Positions 44,185 to 53,450 of a stretch of DNA of 64,000 nucleotides are shown here, one piece after another. The stretch is from CBDCWT01 sp965223305. Its GTDB lineage: Bacteria > Planctomycetota > Planctomycetia > Pirellulales > Pirellulaceae. The DNA is taken from NCBI GenBank assembly GCA_965223305.1, contig CBDCWT010000040.1, positions 62,001 to 126,000 of the forward strand, written 5' to 3'. Position 1 is the first letter of the stretch; every line of letters begins with the position of its first letter. Under the pieces are notes generated by a model. The model was not told where the DNA came from, made no database searches, and worked only from the letters and a program-made list of their open reading frames with translations. The translations under genes and the position numbers were made by a program.

Positions 44185-45684
44185 CTACAAGGGCTTCTTC
44201 ATCCGATCAAGCAAGTTCTTGGTGATCCGTTGCACGCGAGGATCGGAGCCGTTTCGGCGGCCGTACCAATCGCTGCGAAGGTAACCAGGTGGTTCCGAGA
44301 CTCCGTCGGCCCACCAGCAGGTCGCGGCGTTGAAGACGAAGTTGCCGTGCTGGCCGGGATAGATCGTCGCGGTATAAACTCCCGAGCGGTTTCTGCTGTC
44401 AGGCTTTGTTTCAGGAAATCGACGGCCATCGGTCTTGCCGCTGGCGACGACCTGCAAGCCGGGGATGTCGGCGGGGTCACCATGGAACTCCCAACCGACA
44501 AGGTTTTGAATGCCGTCTCCCTCGCGCATGCCAGTACCCTCGAAGACCCAATGCTCTGGCAGTCGGCAGATCCAGTCAGCTCCGCCAATCACCGGCGGCG
44601 TGCTCATCGCTCCCATCAGCCACTTTTCGCGCGGGCGAAATCGGCCGTCTCGTTCGTAGATTCGGTCGCGACGACCGTCGGGGCTCGCCTTAAGCTTGAT
44701 CTTACAGAAGACCGCGTTCCCTGACAGAAAGGCGACATTGAGCCCTCCGTCGATGGCGGTCTTGAGATTGTCGTACATCTGCTGCGTCCAGTATTCGTCA
44801 TGACCGACCGAGAGAAAGCCACCGGCACGATCGAGACCGGCTCCGTAGTGGGTGTCCCAATTGCTGACATAGCTGATGTCATAGCCTTGCTGTTCGGCCC
44901 AGTAAGCGATAGGGAACTCGGTGAGGAAGTACTCGCTGCTGCCGCAGCTTAGCGGCTGATCGACCATCTGCGTGTATTTGCCGAAGGGACGATCGATGCT
45001 CACGTCCACACCCGAGCCGGTGTAGGCGTCGCTATCGTCCTTGCAGTAGAGCGAGTAATTGAAAGGCCAGCGGTTGTACGCGTGCCAGGTCATGTCGCTG
45101 CATTGAAACAGCATGTCCGCCTTTCGGTCGTCGCGGACGATGAAGATGATATAGCTATCGATGCCTTCGCGCAGCTCGGTTAGCTTGCCGACATAGACCC
45201 CGCTTAGCCAATCGTGGGGGATCGGTAGCTCGACGCTGGGCTTCCAATCGCAGAGGATGACGCGTTGATGGCCGGGCTCGGGCATCGACTGCGTCGTCCC
45301 CTGCAACGGACCCAAGCTGGTCATCAAACGGGCGCCTTTGCCGCCGTAATAGCCTGTGCGGTAGATGTCGAGCGTGTATTGCGATTCGGGGTCGGTACTG
45401 ACGTAGATCGAAAGCGTCTGGCCGGCGCGGATGGTCATGTGCGAGCAGTACCCTTCAATCCACGGGCAGCGCAATCCGAACATATGCCAGAGTTGGTGAG
45501 GGGGTGTCACCTTGGGATTCTTCAATAGCCACTCGGTTGTGCCCGGCTTCTGATTCTCAGCAACGACCGGGTTGGCAGCCAGCCGGGCGAAACCTGGGGA
45601 GGCACTTGCTGACGCGAGACTTGCCGATGCCGTACCGCTGGCGATCAAGAAGTCGCGACGAGAGACTTTTTGGAAGCTCCGCAT
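44185..45684 (-). CDS. N,N-dimethylformamidase beta-subunit-like secreted protein
   Basis: 499 residues. A Tat signal is visible at the N-terminus (VSRRDFLIASGTASASLASA). The body has HMTIRAGQTLSIYVST, DIYRTGYYGGKGARLM, a stretch with MTWHAYNRWPFNYSLY, and GGFLSVGHDEYWTQQMYDNL, typical of the large-subunit family of dimethylformamidases, now known widely in bacteria with unproven substrates. The GHDEYW block lies where the family's metal site is expected. It is probably a folded enzyme in the periplasm. No small alpha subunit is nearby. Confidence 0.82.
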   Translation of the reverse strand: MRSFQKVSRRDFLIASGTASASLASASASPGFARLAANPVVAENQKPGTTEWLLKNPKVTPPHQLWHMFGLRCPWIEGYCSHMTIRAGQTLSIYVSTDPESQYTLDIYRTGYYGGKGARLMTSLGPLQGTTQSMPEPGHQRVILCDWKPSVELPIPHDWLSGVYVGKLTELREGIDSYIIFIVRDDRKADMLFQCSDMTWHAYNRWPFNYSLYCKDDSDAYTGSGVDVSIDRPFGKYTQMVDQPLSCGSSEYFLTEFPIAYWAEQQGYDISYVSNWDTHYGAGLDRAGGFLSVGHDEYWTQQMYDNLKTAIDGGLNVAFLSGNAVFCKIKLKASPDGRRDRIYERDGRFRPREKWLMGAMSTPPVIGGADWICRLPEHWVFEGTGMREGDGIQNLVGWEFHGDPADIPGLQVVASGKTDGRRFPETKPDSRNRSGVYTATIYPGQHGNFVFNAATCWWADGVSEPPGYLRSDWYGRRNGSDPRVQRITKNLLDRMKKPL

Positions 45685-45723
45685 GATGCACCGATGACCT
45701 ACTTTACTGTTGAGGGCGACCCT

Positions 45724-46858
45724 TTAGCGACCGTCTCGCAGTGACCCATCGAGTGGATGCCTGCCGGTTGCCAGCCACTCGCCTTTGGCGTCTTTGGTGC
45801 GTTTACCGGGACCCGGATCTGCCTGTAGAGTTGGAGCAATCGGTTCCACCTGTGCGTGATAGCGCACCTTCGGGCGTCTCCCCTGAAACTGCATCCAATC
45901 AGCCAGCAAACGCTGGGGCCGACTTAACTCTGGCACCTCGACGCGGTCACCTTTCTGAAGAACTAATTCGTGGACACCAGTCCACCCGAACCACGAATAG
46001 GCAGACGTATGGGCAGGGATCCAATGCCCGCGGCCTTCATGATCGTGAAGGTAGAATTCAGCCCAATTGTGGTTGGGAACCCAAACGAGCCTAGCCGGGA
46101 TCCCGGCAGCACGGCAGAAGGCAACGAACACCGCCGCCCGTTCTTCGCAGTCGCCAACACGGTCACGCAAAGCGGCGGCGACACTCGTGTAGTGCTGAAT
46201 CCGCGGAGCGATCTGCTCCCACACCCAGCTGTGGTAGGCTTTGGCTTTTTCCCAGGGATGATCGTACTGGCCTGCAATGCGTCGGGAGAGTTGGCGGACC
46301 TCGGGGTCACGGACCTGGATCCCGGGACTCTCCGTGGCATACTGCCGGCGCAACGCAGTCTCTACCTGCTGCGCAGCCGGAAAATGCTCCCGCGTGAATC
46401 CATGATACTGTTTGTACAGCGTGATTCGAAAATGAGCGGCGGCGCGGAGCTCTTGACCGCGGGCAACCGCAGGCGCTAACAAGCAAAGCTGACTGGCTTG
46501 GGGTGCTAGCCTCCGCAGGACCACCTGGCACCCTGTCGACTCCGTTCGCACGTCCTCGATTTGCTGCTCCGGCAGTTCCATGGGAATGGGAGTGGTGGCT
46601 CGGATCTGTCTTGCTCTCTGGACTCCTTCGATCTCGATGCCAACTGAAACGCGAAAGTGTCGAGGCTCGAGGTATCCTGTCTCCCCTTGTGGCGGTTCAG
46701 TCCAGACCCACTTGCCGTCCCCAACGACCGGAATAATGCCTGTAGACGCGCGGCCGCACGCTGGCGACGTGGGCGGCTCGCCGGAGCTGCCTCCAACCAG
46801 CAAAGAAGGCCGTTCCCCCACAAGCGAGACCACTCCACAAGAATTGACGACGTTGCAT
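45724..46858 (-). pseudogene. Transglutaminase-like protein, N-terminus in a different frame
   Basis: The main frame (to about 46790) holds a transglutaminase core: Cys in RVGDCEERAAVFVAFCRAAG, His in NHNWAEFYLHDHEGRGHWIP, and the surrounding KAKAYHSWVWEQIAPRI helix. The main frame can start only at a GTG (46863) that gives no signal peptide. One frame over, the ATG at 46858 gives MQRRQFLWSGLACGGTAFFA, a twin-arginine signal, which continues for about 35 residues before the reading frame must shift near 46750-46790. A single-base change would join them. The family includes peptidases and cysteine-based hydrolases. Substrate unknown. Confidence 0.65.
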
Positions 46859-46863
46859 TCCAC

Positions 46864-47128
46864 TGACTCCGTCCTTCAGCCCCCGCTTTCTCCCCTCAGT
46901 CTACTCGATCTGGCGATCGAGCACCGGTAGTCTACGACAGATGACGTTCCGCCAATGAGGCGACACGCCGAACGTGACTGAGACTCAGAGATTGGCCGAT
47001 CGAATCGACATGCGTGCGAGTCTAGCGGCATCGACGTCCGTGTCCGTGAACGGCTCGTAGACGTCGAAAGTCTGCGAAGAAGAGAGTTGCCGTTCAGAGA
47101 GCCCGTAATTACAGCCGGCCGAAAAGGG
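46864..47128. other. Short intergenic region
   Basis: 265 bases without a recognisable gene, repeat or RNA motif. It separates the transglutaminase-like gene from the Flp pilin gene; both are on the minus strand. Confidence 0.3.
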
Positions 47129-47314
47129 CTAGCTGCCAGCGGTTCCCACAACCGTCGCGACATTGTTGTAGAGCGTTGCCGACTGCGTCCCAACGGCCGT
47201 AATCGCCGTCAAACACACAAGCACGATCAAGGCCAGCATCACCGCGTATTCGACGGATGTGGGCCCGTCTTCGGAAGCCAAGAACCGCTGCACGTGGTGG
47301 CTAAATCGTTTCAT
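47129..47314 (-). CDS. flp: Flp-family type IVb pilin
   Basis: 61 residues from the ATG at 47314. The N-terminal basic leader MKRFSHHVQRFLASEDGPTS is followed by the Flp processing and assembly motif (EDGPTSVEYAVMLALIVL, with the conserved Glu-Tyr) and a hydrophobic helix. Prepilin peptidase cuts before the helix, and subunits assemble into Tad pili for surface attachment. The gene points away from the TadE/TadG-like genes and therefore lies outside their riboswitch. Confidence 0.85.
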   Translation of the reverse strand: MKRFSHHVQRFLASEDGPTSVEYAVMLALIVLVCLTAITAVGTQSATLYNNVATVVGTAGS

Positions 47315-47517
47315 TGTCTTGTCTCCCGTCGTCAAACTAGTATTCATCACTTAAGTGTAGCTCGCACAACGGTACTGTGACGAAAAGTCTCAGGCAAAAG
47401 CCACCGGAAACCGAGAAGTGCTGACAGTCGTGCAGGCACTTCTTACATAAATCGGCGTTTGACACGTCGACAAACATGACCTACTTTTCAGATGAAGCTT
47501 ATCTCCAGCCTGCCCTC

Positions 47518-47602
47518 GGGCCGGCGACAAAGGCAAACCGATCGTGAGATCGGGACGCAAAGCCACGGGTCTTTTGAGCAAGACCGCCGGGCTGCCGAAC
47601 CA
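47518..47602 (+). ncRNA. c-di-GMP-I (GEMM) riboswitch
   Basis: Key conserved parts of the GEMM-I aptamer are present in order: AAAGGCAAACC (47529-47539); the stem CCGATC (47538-47543) with GATCGG (47548-47553) closed by a GTGA tetraloop of the GNRA class; the invariant GACGCAAAGCC (47554-47564); the second hairpin GGTCTT (47568-47573) with AAGACC (47580-47585); and the receptor side GCCGGGCTGCCG (47586-47597). CGGC (47522-47525) with GCCG (47594-47597) forms the basal pairing. The ligand is the second messenger cyclic di-GMP. It lies about 190 bases before the TadE-like genes. Confidence 0.88.
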
Positions 47603-47619
47603 GGTCTTTCGCAAGAGGG

Positions 47620-47650
47620 TCGATGCTCTGCGCTTTCTCGCTGAGCATTC
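47620..47650 (+). promoter_or_regulatory. Possible riboswitch expression platform hairpin
   Basis: ATGCTC pairs with GAGCAT (about 47622-47648), with a 14-base loop, 20-50 bases after the aptamer. There is no T run, so if it acts, it may do so on translation or through Rho. Weak. Confidence 0.25.
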
Positions 47651-47787
47651 GGTCACACATTCAGGTTCAGCACACAAGGTGCACGAATGCGCGGATCACT
47701 CGCCTGTTATTCCAAACCACGGTTGCTGATATCCTCCTAACTCGTTCGATTTCGTGCGACAGACAAGCACGATGGATATGGATCACG

Positions 47788-48258
47788 ATGTCACGTATTT
47801 CTACTGAGCTGAGTCAACGCTGCCGCTGCACTCGTCGTGCTGTCATGTCAAAACGACGTCGCGGAGCAGCAACTGTTGAGCTGGCCGTCGTGGCGCCGGT
47901 TTTGTTCTTGCTGGTCTTCACGTTGTTCGAATTCGGACGGATGGTGATGGTCCAGCAGGCGCTAACAAATGCGGCTAGAGAAGGTTGTCGCGTGGCGACT
48001 CTCGCGACAACGACCAGTTCCCTCGATGCCGAGACGGCAGTCCGCCACTATTTGCAAAGTGTGATCCCCAACGCGGGGAACGCTAGCACCGTAGCGGTCA
48101 ATGTAAATCCGTCCGGTCTCACTGGAATCACACCAGGTACGCAAATCACTATCGATACCTCAGTAAGTCTTGCCGATGTCAGTTGGCTTCCGAACAACTT
48201 TCTGAATCTTGACCGTAGCTTGATACTCCGCGGCCGGTCAACTCAGCGACGCGAGTAG
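47788..48258 (+). CDS. TadE-like pseudopilin
   Basis: 156 residues from the ATG at 47788; an ATG at 47845 (MSKRRRGAATVEL) is an alternative. The signature is the basic run followed by GAATVELAVVAPVLFLLVFT, the TadE/TadF prepilin-like N-terminus with Glu five residues into the helix, then VQQALTNAAREGCRVATLA. TadE-type pseudopilins prime or stabilise Tad pili. It is the first gene after the c-di-GMP riboswitch and is followed by two more genes of this type. Confidence 0.83.
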   Translation: MSRISTELSQRCRCTRRAVMSKRRRGAATVELAVVAPVLFLLVFTLFEFGRMVMVQQALTNAAREGCRVATLATTTSSLDAETAVRHYLQSVIPNAGNASTVAVNVNPSGLTGITPGTQITIDTSVSLADVSWLPNNFLNLDRSLILRGRSTQRRE

Positions 48259-48264
48259 AGAAAG

Positions 48265-48741
48265 ATGGCAACTCCCACAACACCATGTCGTTCCCGTCGG
48301 GCCCGCAGTCAACGTCGAGCCGCCGTGACCGTCGAAATGGCGGTCATACTGCCCCTACTTGTCGCCCTCGTCCTCGGAACGATCGACGTAGGGCAGTATG
48401 TTAACGTCGCACAGACAGTCAGCACGGCTTCACGCGAAGCAGCACGACTGGCGGCCAGACATGGCACCGCCAACGTCTCTGATGTAGAAAACGCCGTTTC
48501 CGCCTACTTAGCCGATTGTTTCCCAAGTGTCTCACAAGCTACCTTCGATTCCGCAATCACCGTCGGTGTCAACGACGCCGGGGGCAATCCCGTCACGACA
48601 GGTGATCTGACAGGCTTGCCTATCGGATCGGCACTCACCGTGGACGTGGTACTACCTTTCGACACCGTCCGCTGGGTTCAAGCCCTGCCTTTTCTATCCA
48701 ACGAATCTTTGGCGAGCACCACCACCGTCCGCCGAGAGTAA
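48265..48741 (+). CDS. TadE-like pseudopilin
   Basis: 158 residues. It has the same layout as its neighbour upstream: a basic N-terminus, then AAVTVEMAVILPLLVALVLG and QTVSTASREAARLAARHG, the TadE-type start and processing region. The C-terminal part is about 100 residues with strands ending TVRWVQALPFLSNESLASTT. The two pseudopilins share only their N-terminal halves. It starts six bases after the preceding stop, so they form one operon. Confidence 0.83.
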   Translation: MATPTTPCRSRRARSQRRAAVTVEMAVILPLLVALVLGTIDVGQYVNVAQTVSTASREAARLAARHGTANVSDVENAVSAYLADCFPSVSQATFDSAITVGVNDAGGNPVTTGDLTGLPIGSALTVDVVLPFDTVRWVQALPFLSNESLASTTTVRRE

Positions 48742-48762
48742 GCAGACGATTGCAGATTCCAA

Positions 48763-49881
48763 ATGACATTCCAGCAAAGGGGCCGATCGATGTCAGGTGC
48801 CATTAAACAAACCAAGAGACTTCGTCGTCGTGGAGCAGTCACCGTCTTTATGGCAGTGATGTTACTTGGATTGCTTGGCATGGTTGCGTTCGCACTGGAT
48901 TACGGAGTCTTGCTGAAAACAAGGACTGACCTACAGCGTGTTGCCGATTCCGCTGCGTTGGCCGCATTGCAAGATCTGGTCCCTGCATCTGATGGCACGC
49001 AAGACTTGGCCGCCACGGCCGCCGCAGTACGAACCTACGCAACCGCGAACACCGACGCCTCGTTCCAAATCCTCGATTCCGACATCGAAATCGGGCGTTA
49101 CGACCCATCCACAATTTACTCTCAGGTCACGCTGCTAAATGACGGCATTTTCGACACCGTTCGCGTGACCGTGAGGCGTGATGCCCAGGCGAATTTACCT
49201 GTGTCCCTTTTCTTTGCGCCGGTGCTGGGTCTTCAGGAGTCTGGTGTCGCCGCAACGGCGACCGCAGTGTTGCAAAGGGTAACGACCCTTAAGCCCGGCG
49301 ATGCGATCTTACCCATCTCGCTCCCACAGGATGTGTGGGAGGCACAGAATCCGGGCGATGTCTGGACCGTCTACGGTGACGGAAAGATCTCGGACTCGAC
49401 CGGCGGCGAGATCCCGGGAAACTGGGGAACCGTGGACGTGGGCTCCACGAACAACAGCACTTCCGACATGAACGACCAGATCACTAACGGTCTGGATCAA
49501 AGCCATCTGGACTTCCTCTATGCCGACGGTCGACTGCCAACCAACAGCCACATCGACACGGCGCAGCCACTTTGGTTAAACGCTGATACGGGCATCTCCT
49601 CCGGTGTGAAGTCATCGATCCAAGGTGTGCATGGTCAAACGCGACTCATGCCCATCTACGACTATCTTGGCGGAGATCCCACTGGTAACAATCTCGAATT
49701 CCACATCGTCGGGTGGGGTGTCGTGATCGTCGACGACTCCAGCTGGAAGGGTAACAAGAATACATGGGTTAGGGTCGAGAAAGCCTACACTTACGATGGG
49801 TATCTGACCCCGCAATCGGACTTGAGTAACACGACCGGCACGGTCACAGGCGCGTTCACCTCCCCAGCACTCGTCGAATAA
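48763..49881 (+). CDS. TadG-like pilus assembly protein
   Basis: 372 residues. N-terminal RRRGAVTVFMAVMLLGLLGM and VAFALDYGVLLKTRTDLQRVADSAALAALQD (here given in part) match the Tad domain of TadG, including the DLQRVADSAALAA block. The remainder is an extracellular strand-rich domain with Gly/Asp stretches (GDVWTVYGDGKISDSTGGEI). TadG-like proteins are membrane-anchored and work with TadE/F. A GTG start cannot be excluded. It lies 21 bases after the second pseudopilin. Confidence 0.82.
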   Translation: MTFQQRGRSMSGAIKQTKRLRRRGAVTVFMAVMLLGLLGMVAFALDYGVLLKTRTDLQRVADSAALAALQDLVPASDGTQDLAATAAAVRTYATANTDASFQILDSDIEIGRYDPSTIYSQVTLLNDGIFDTVRVTVRRDAQANLPVSLFFAPVLGLQESGVAATATAVLQRVTTLKPGDAILPISLPQDVWEAQNPGDVWTVYGDGKISDSTGGEIPGNWGTVDVGSTNNSTSDMNDQITNGLDQSHLDFLYADGRLPTNSHIDTAQPLWLNADTGISSGVKSSIQGVHGQTRLMPIYDYLGGDPTGNNLEFHIVGWGVVIVDDSSWKGNKNTWVRVEKAYTYDGYLTPQSDLSNTTGTVTGAFTSPALVE

Positions 49882-49952
49882 CCAACAGTCCGCGACAGAA
49901 ACACGGATCGAAGTCAGAATCAAGTTTTCGCTGGAGTTTGGAGGTCGTACCG

Positions 49953-50384
49953 TTGCATAAGCCACGCCGTTATCGCGTCTTTGCCGATCTGAGACTACAA
50001 GGCGGGCTTTGTCTACGACTTGTCCTCTACTGGGTGCTCGCCCAAGTGTCGTTCGTTGCCGTGCTAGTCTTCGGCACAGCATTAGAAGGCTTTGCCGGAA
50101 TTTCATCCGGGAACGACGTAGCCAATTGGCAACCAATTGGCCGAGCATTCGTTTTTTCATCGCTGGTATTACCGATCGTCTTGCTCGACATGCTGTTCTA
50201 CAGCAATCGGTTTGTGGGACCTCTACTGAATTTTCGCCGCAGTTTCCATCGTCTGGCTCAAGGTGACGATGTCGCTCCTCTCCATTTCCGCGAGCGAGAC
50301 TTTCTTCACGATCTGAGTCATGACTTCAATTCCGCACGGGATAGAATACTCGATCGTTCCCCCAGGGATGCCCTAGCACCGTAG
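49953..50384 (+). CDS. Small membrane protein with HAMP-like segment
   Basis: 143 residues from the TTG at 49953, which has GGAGG eight bases upstream. It has two membrane helices (LRLVLYWVLAQVSFVAVLVF and FVFSSLVLPIVLLDMLFYSN), followed by FVGPLLNFRRSFHRLAQGDD and FLHDLSHDFNSARDRI, which resemble a HAMP linker and the start of a signalling helix. It ends there, so it lacks any effector domain. It follows the Tad genes on the same strand and may be part of the operon; a link to c-di-GMP signalling is speculation. Confidence 0.6.
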   Translation: MHKPRRYRVFADLRLQGGLCLRLVLYWVLAQVSFVAVLVFGTALEGFAGISSGNDVANWQPIGRAFVFSSLVLPIVLLDMLFYSNRFVGPLLNFRRSFHRLAQGDDVAPLHFRERDFLHDLSHDFNSARDRILDRSPRDALAP

Positions 50385-50413
50385 TGATTCAACAGTGTGC
50401 CACTGACGCAACG

Positions 50414-51682
50414 TTAGTGCTGGTAACGCACCAGCAACGCCGGGCCCGGCCAAAGTACTTCGAGCATGTGATGCTCGGTGTCAGAGTGGACGCTAAAGAC
50501 ATTTTCTCCCCGGCGCAGCGCGCTCACGGGCACGTCTAAGATGTCGAAGTCGTAGTGGTGGTTCATCCCTGAAATCGGCATCCGGTGGTCGTTCAGCTGA
50601 AGCGGCGAGTGGTGCCCGTCCCAACCGTGCCAGGTCCGCAGAGCGAGCCCTGCTTCGACCGCCTGTTGGAGCTGTTCTTGGACCTGAATAACACACGACG
50701 CAGTTCGCCCAACCCGAACGCCGAACCGCTCGGGAATCTCGTCCGGCCGATACAGCCGCACCGAGGCCGCGGGGCGCTCTAAGCTTAGCTGCCCCACCGC
50801 ATCCGTCACGAACCATGTCCCCGCCGAGTCTTGGATTCGAGCCACTAGGCGGATCGATTGCGGAGGCTGGTCGGGGACCCAACGTGTGTTCCAGGTGATC
50901 TCAGCGGCCGTGGCAACTCTCCGAGAAGTGCCAACATGATGAGCTAGTTCAGCCGGCTCACCTCGGCTGGGCTGAAAATATCCACCGTGCCAATCCAGAA
51001 AGACACCGTCTCCGTTCTCGTCGTAGGCATAGTGCCAGGCCAGTAAATCAACCTGCTGCACCGCGCCGCCCGACGCGTCATCCACAGCGACCTGCACTCG
51101 CGGGTTTTCGCCAAGCGTGGCGCCGTCGACGGGGCTGGTGATGCTCCCGCGCAAGTGCGGCTGAAGATCCGGGGCATAGTAAACCCGCAAGATAAGCGAA
51201 TAGAGGCCCCACTGGCCCCAGTTGTAGTTATCCAAAACTCCGCACGTCGCAGAAACGGTGTTCTCGCCTTCGCGCAACTCAGACAACGGAACAGAGATGA
51301 CTGGGTTGTCCTGCGAGTAATAACGTTCAGGCTGATGGCCAGCAGGTACCGTGCCGATCTCCGGGACCGTATGCCAGGCGTTGCCGTTAAAGCGGATTCT
51401 CTTCGCGGTCGTCTTGAGATGGCCGCCCCAGCGATCCAGCAGAGCCTCCGCCCGGACGGCGTTTTGCAGGCTTTCGATCTCGAACTTTAAAACAGGGTTG
51501 GGTAAATACCGCTTTGCACCAGCCGCCGTGGCCGCCGGATCGGTGACACGCCAACTCGCATCGGCGCCGTTATGGACCGCGAATTCGCGATACACATCTC
51601 CAGGCTGAGGTCCAAGATGGGGACCTTGGGTCTGAGCAGCGGCCGCGGCCAGCAGAAACAACAGTGTTTCAGACGAAAACAT
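50414..51682 (-). CDS. Secreted protein of unknown function at the end of the Mrp operon
   Basis: 422 residues. A short signal peptide (MFSSETLLFLLAAAAAQTQG) is followed by strand-rich sequence (WRVTDPAATAAGAKRYLPNP, ISVPLSELREGENTVSATCG, LRVYYAPDLQPHLRGSITSP, GVFLDWHGGYFQPSRGEPAE). The central block with AYDENGDGVFLDWHGG suggests a carbohydrate-active or Ig-like fold, but I do not recognise the family. The start overlaps the end of the upstream Mrp gene by 14 bases, so they are translationally coupled, an odd link between an antiporter and an exported protein. Confidence 0.68.
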   Translation of the reverse strand: MFSSETLLFLLAAAAAQTQGPHLGPQPGDVYREFAVHNGADASWRVTDPAATAAGAKRYLPNPVLKFEIESLQNAVRAEALLDRWGGHLKTTAKRIRFNGNAWHTVPEIGTVPAGHQPERYYSQDNPVISVPLSELREGENTVSATCGVLDNYNWGQWGLYSLILRVYYAPDLQPHLRGSITSPVDGATLGENPRVQVAVDDASGGAVQQVDLLAWHYAYDENGDGVFLDWHGGYFQPSRGEPAELAHHVGTSRRVATAAEITWNTRWVPDQPPQSIRLVARIQDSAGTWFVTDAVGQLSLERPAASVRLYRPDEIPERFGVRVGRTASCVIQVQEQLQQAVEAGLALRTWHGWDGHHSPLQLNDHRMPISGMNHHYDFDILDVPVSALRRGENVFSVHSDTEHHMLEVLWPGPALLVRYQH

Positions 51683-53450
51683 AGTAGAGAACCAGATATG
51701 CGGTTAACAGAATGGCCGCCCACAATACGGTAGCGCTAAGCGACGACGGTTGCGAGATCGCACCGTCCACACCGAAAGCAACTCGCGCTCGGCGCAGAAA
51801 GTAGTCAATGACTGACCGCATGGCCGTAGCGATCAAGCCGCGACCGCGTATTGCCCATGCGACGACCCTTCCTGCCGGTGAAGTAGTCTGGTTCACAGCA
51901 ACAAGGAATGGTCGTCGATAGAACCAATCGGTGTCCAGGTTAACACTAGGCCGTTCGCGCGGGTAGAGACCGAACCTTCTGATCAGGAAGAATGCCAAGA
52001 CGGCCCAGGCCACGAGTTGCGCTTGAGAAATCACGTGGGTCAACGTGTAGGGCCGGTACTCGGCTTCGTACGGCAGGACAGAATACAACGCTCCTGGAGC
52101 GACACCGATCAGAACGCAAAGCGCAGCGGCAATCCCCATCGCGACCAACATATGTACTGGTGCTTCCTCCGGTCGACGCCCAGAGTCTCGACCCCAAAAG
52201 GCGAACATCGGTACTTTGAGATCCGGGAGTACTGCTGCGGCGGCCGCAAACAGCAAGATTAAGTGCAGCGTGGTGTGATGCTCTTCGGCTGCGGCCGACA
52301 TGATCATCGACTTCGTCGCAAACCCGCTAAACAACGGACAAGCCGCGATCGAAGCCGTTCCCACCACGCAGAATCCAGCAGTCAGCGGCATCGTACGTAC
52401 AAGTCCGCCCAGCTCGGAGCATTTGGCCGTTCCCGTACGCATCAGCACCGCACCAATCGTCATGAACAACAGGCCTTTGTACAACACGTGCGCGAACGCA
52501 TGCGCCGCGGTCCCATTCAGCGCCAGCTGCGCAGCCTCGGGATGGGTCGCAAGGTTCGCCAAGCCGACACCGACGACCATGAATCCCAGCTGGTTGTTCA
52601 AGCTGTACGCCAACACACGCCGCAAGTCGTTTTCGATCAGCGCATAGGGCAAAGGAAAAACCACCATCACGGCGCCGATCCAGATCAGACACTCGGTACC
52701 CGCAAAGCCCCGGGCCAATGCGTAGACCGCCAACTTGGTGGTAAACGCGCTGAGAAACACGGTACCCGTGGGGGTCGCTTCCGGATAGGCATCCTGGACC
52801 CAGTTGTGCAGCAGCGGAAACGCGGCCTTGATACCAAAGGCGACGAAGATCAACAGCGTGTCCAACGAGTTCAACCCGCGAAACAACCCCGGCTGATCGG
52901 GTAACGATTCGTAAAACGGCGCAACGAAAGCCAGCGATCCGGTGTTCCGCAGATGCAACAGAATTCCCGAGAGCAGGAGCACCCCCGACCCCACCTGGAC
53001 GATCAGGTAGCGCATCCCGGCACGATATGATCGCTCGGTGCGGCTGGCCCAGACTAAAAAAACAGATGCGACGGCCGTCAGCTCCCAGTAGACAAAAAGA
53101 GTCATCAAATCGCCTGCAAACACCGCCCCGATCGCCGCGCCGGCGTAGATCAAAGCCGCCGCAGTCTCGACGCCGTCGTCAACATGGAGCGCGTAGACAA
53201 CGCTGAGGAAAGCGGCCAGGTGGAAAACATAACCCCAGACGAGGCTCAGCTTGTCGACATGCACAGGCTGCAGCGCGTAACCAAAGAACTGCTCGCTGAC
53301 CACGGTCCCGACCGGCAAAAAAAAGAGCAGTTGTCCGGCACTCAATAGGGGAAGCATCAACAGCCAGACCAGTCGGATCCGGCCTTGCAGCCAGGGGGCG
53401 ATCAGCGCTCCCAAGATCAAGATCAAGCCGGGCGGCACGCTACTAATCAT
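51669..53450 (-). CDS. MrpD/NuoL-type Na+/H+ antiporter membrane subunit
   Basis: 593 residues, about fourteen membrane helices. DLMTLFVYWELTAVASVFLV has the conserved Glu in the helix 5 half-channel, GIKAAFPLLHNWVQDAYPEA the conserved Lys, and NDLRRVLAYSLNNQLGFMVV and GTAAHAFAHVLYKGLLFMTI continue the proton_antipo core. The C-terminal 90 residues are an extra hydrophilic/membrane extension. It is one of three MrpD-like subunits in this operon. It pumps cations outward in exchange for protons. Confidence 0.87.
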   Translation of the reverse strand: MISSVPPGLILILGALIAPWLQGRIRLVWLLMLPLLSAGQLLFFLPVGTVVSEQFFGYALQPVHVDKLSLVWGYVFHLAAFLSVVYALHVDDGVETAAALIYAGAAIGAVFAGDLMTLFVYWELTAVASVFLVWASRTERSYRAGMRYLIVQVGSGVLLLSGILLHLRNTGSLAFVAPFYESLPDQPGLFRGLNSLDTLLIFVAFGIKAAFPLLHNWVQDAYPEATPTGTVFLSAFTTKLAVYALARGFAGTECLIWIGAVMVVFPLPYALIENDLRRVLAYSLNNQLGFMVVGVGLANLATHPEAAQLALNGTAAHAFAHVLYKGLLFMTIGAVLMRTGTAKCSELGGLVRTMPLTAGFCVVGTASIAACPLFSGFATKSMIMSAAAEEHHTTLHLILLFAAAAAVLPDLKVPMFAFWGRDSGRRPEEAPVHMLVAMGIAAALCVLIGVAPGALYSVLPYEAEYRPYTLTHVISQAQLVAWAVLAFFLIRRFGLYPRERPSVNLDTDWFYRRPFLVAVNQTTSPAGRVVAWAIRGRGLIATAMRSVIDYFLRRARVAFGVDGAISQPSSLSATVLWAAILLTAYLVLYYVFV

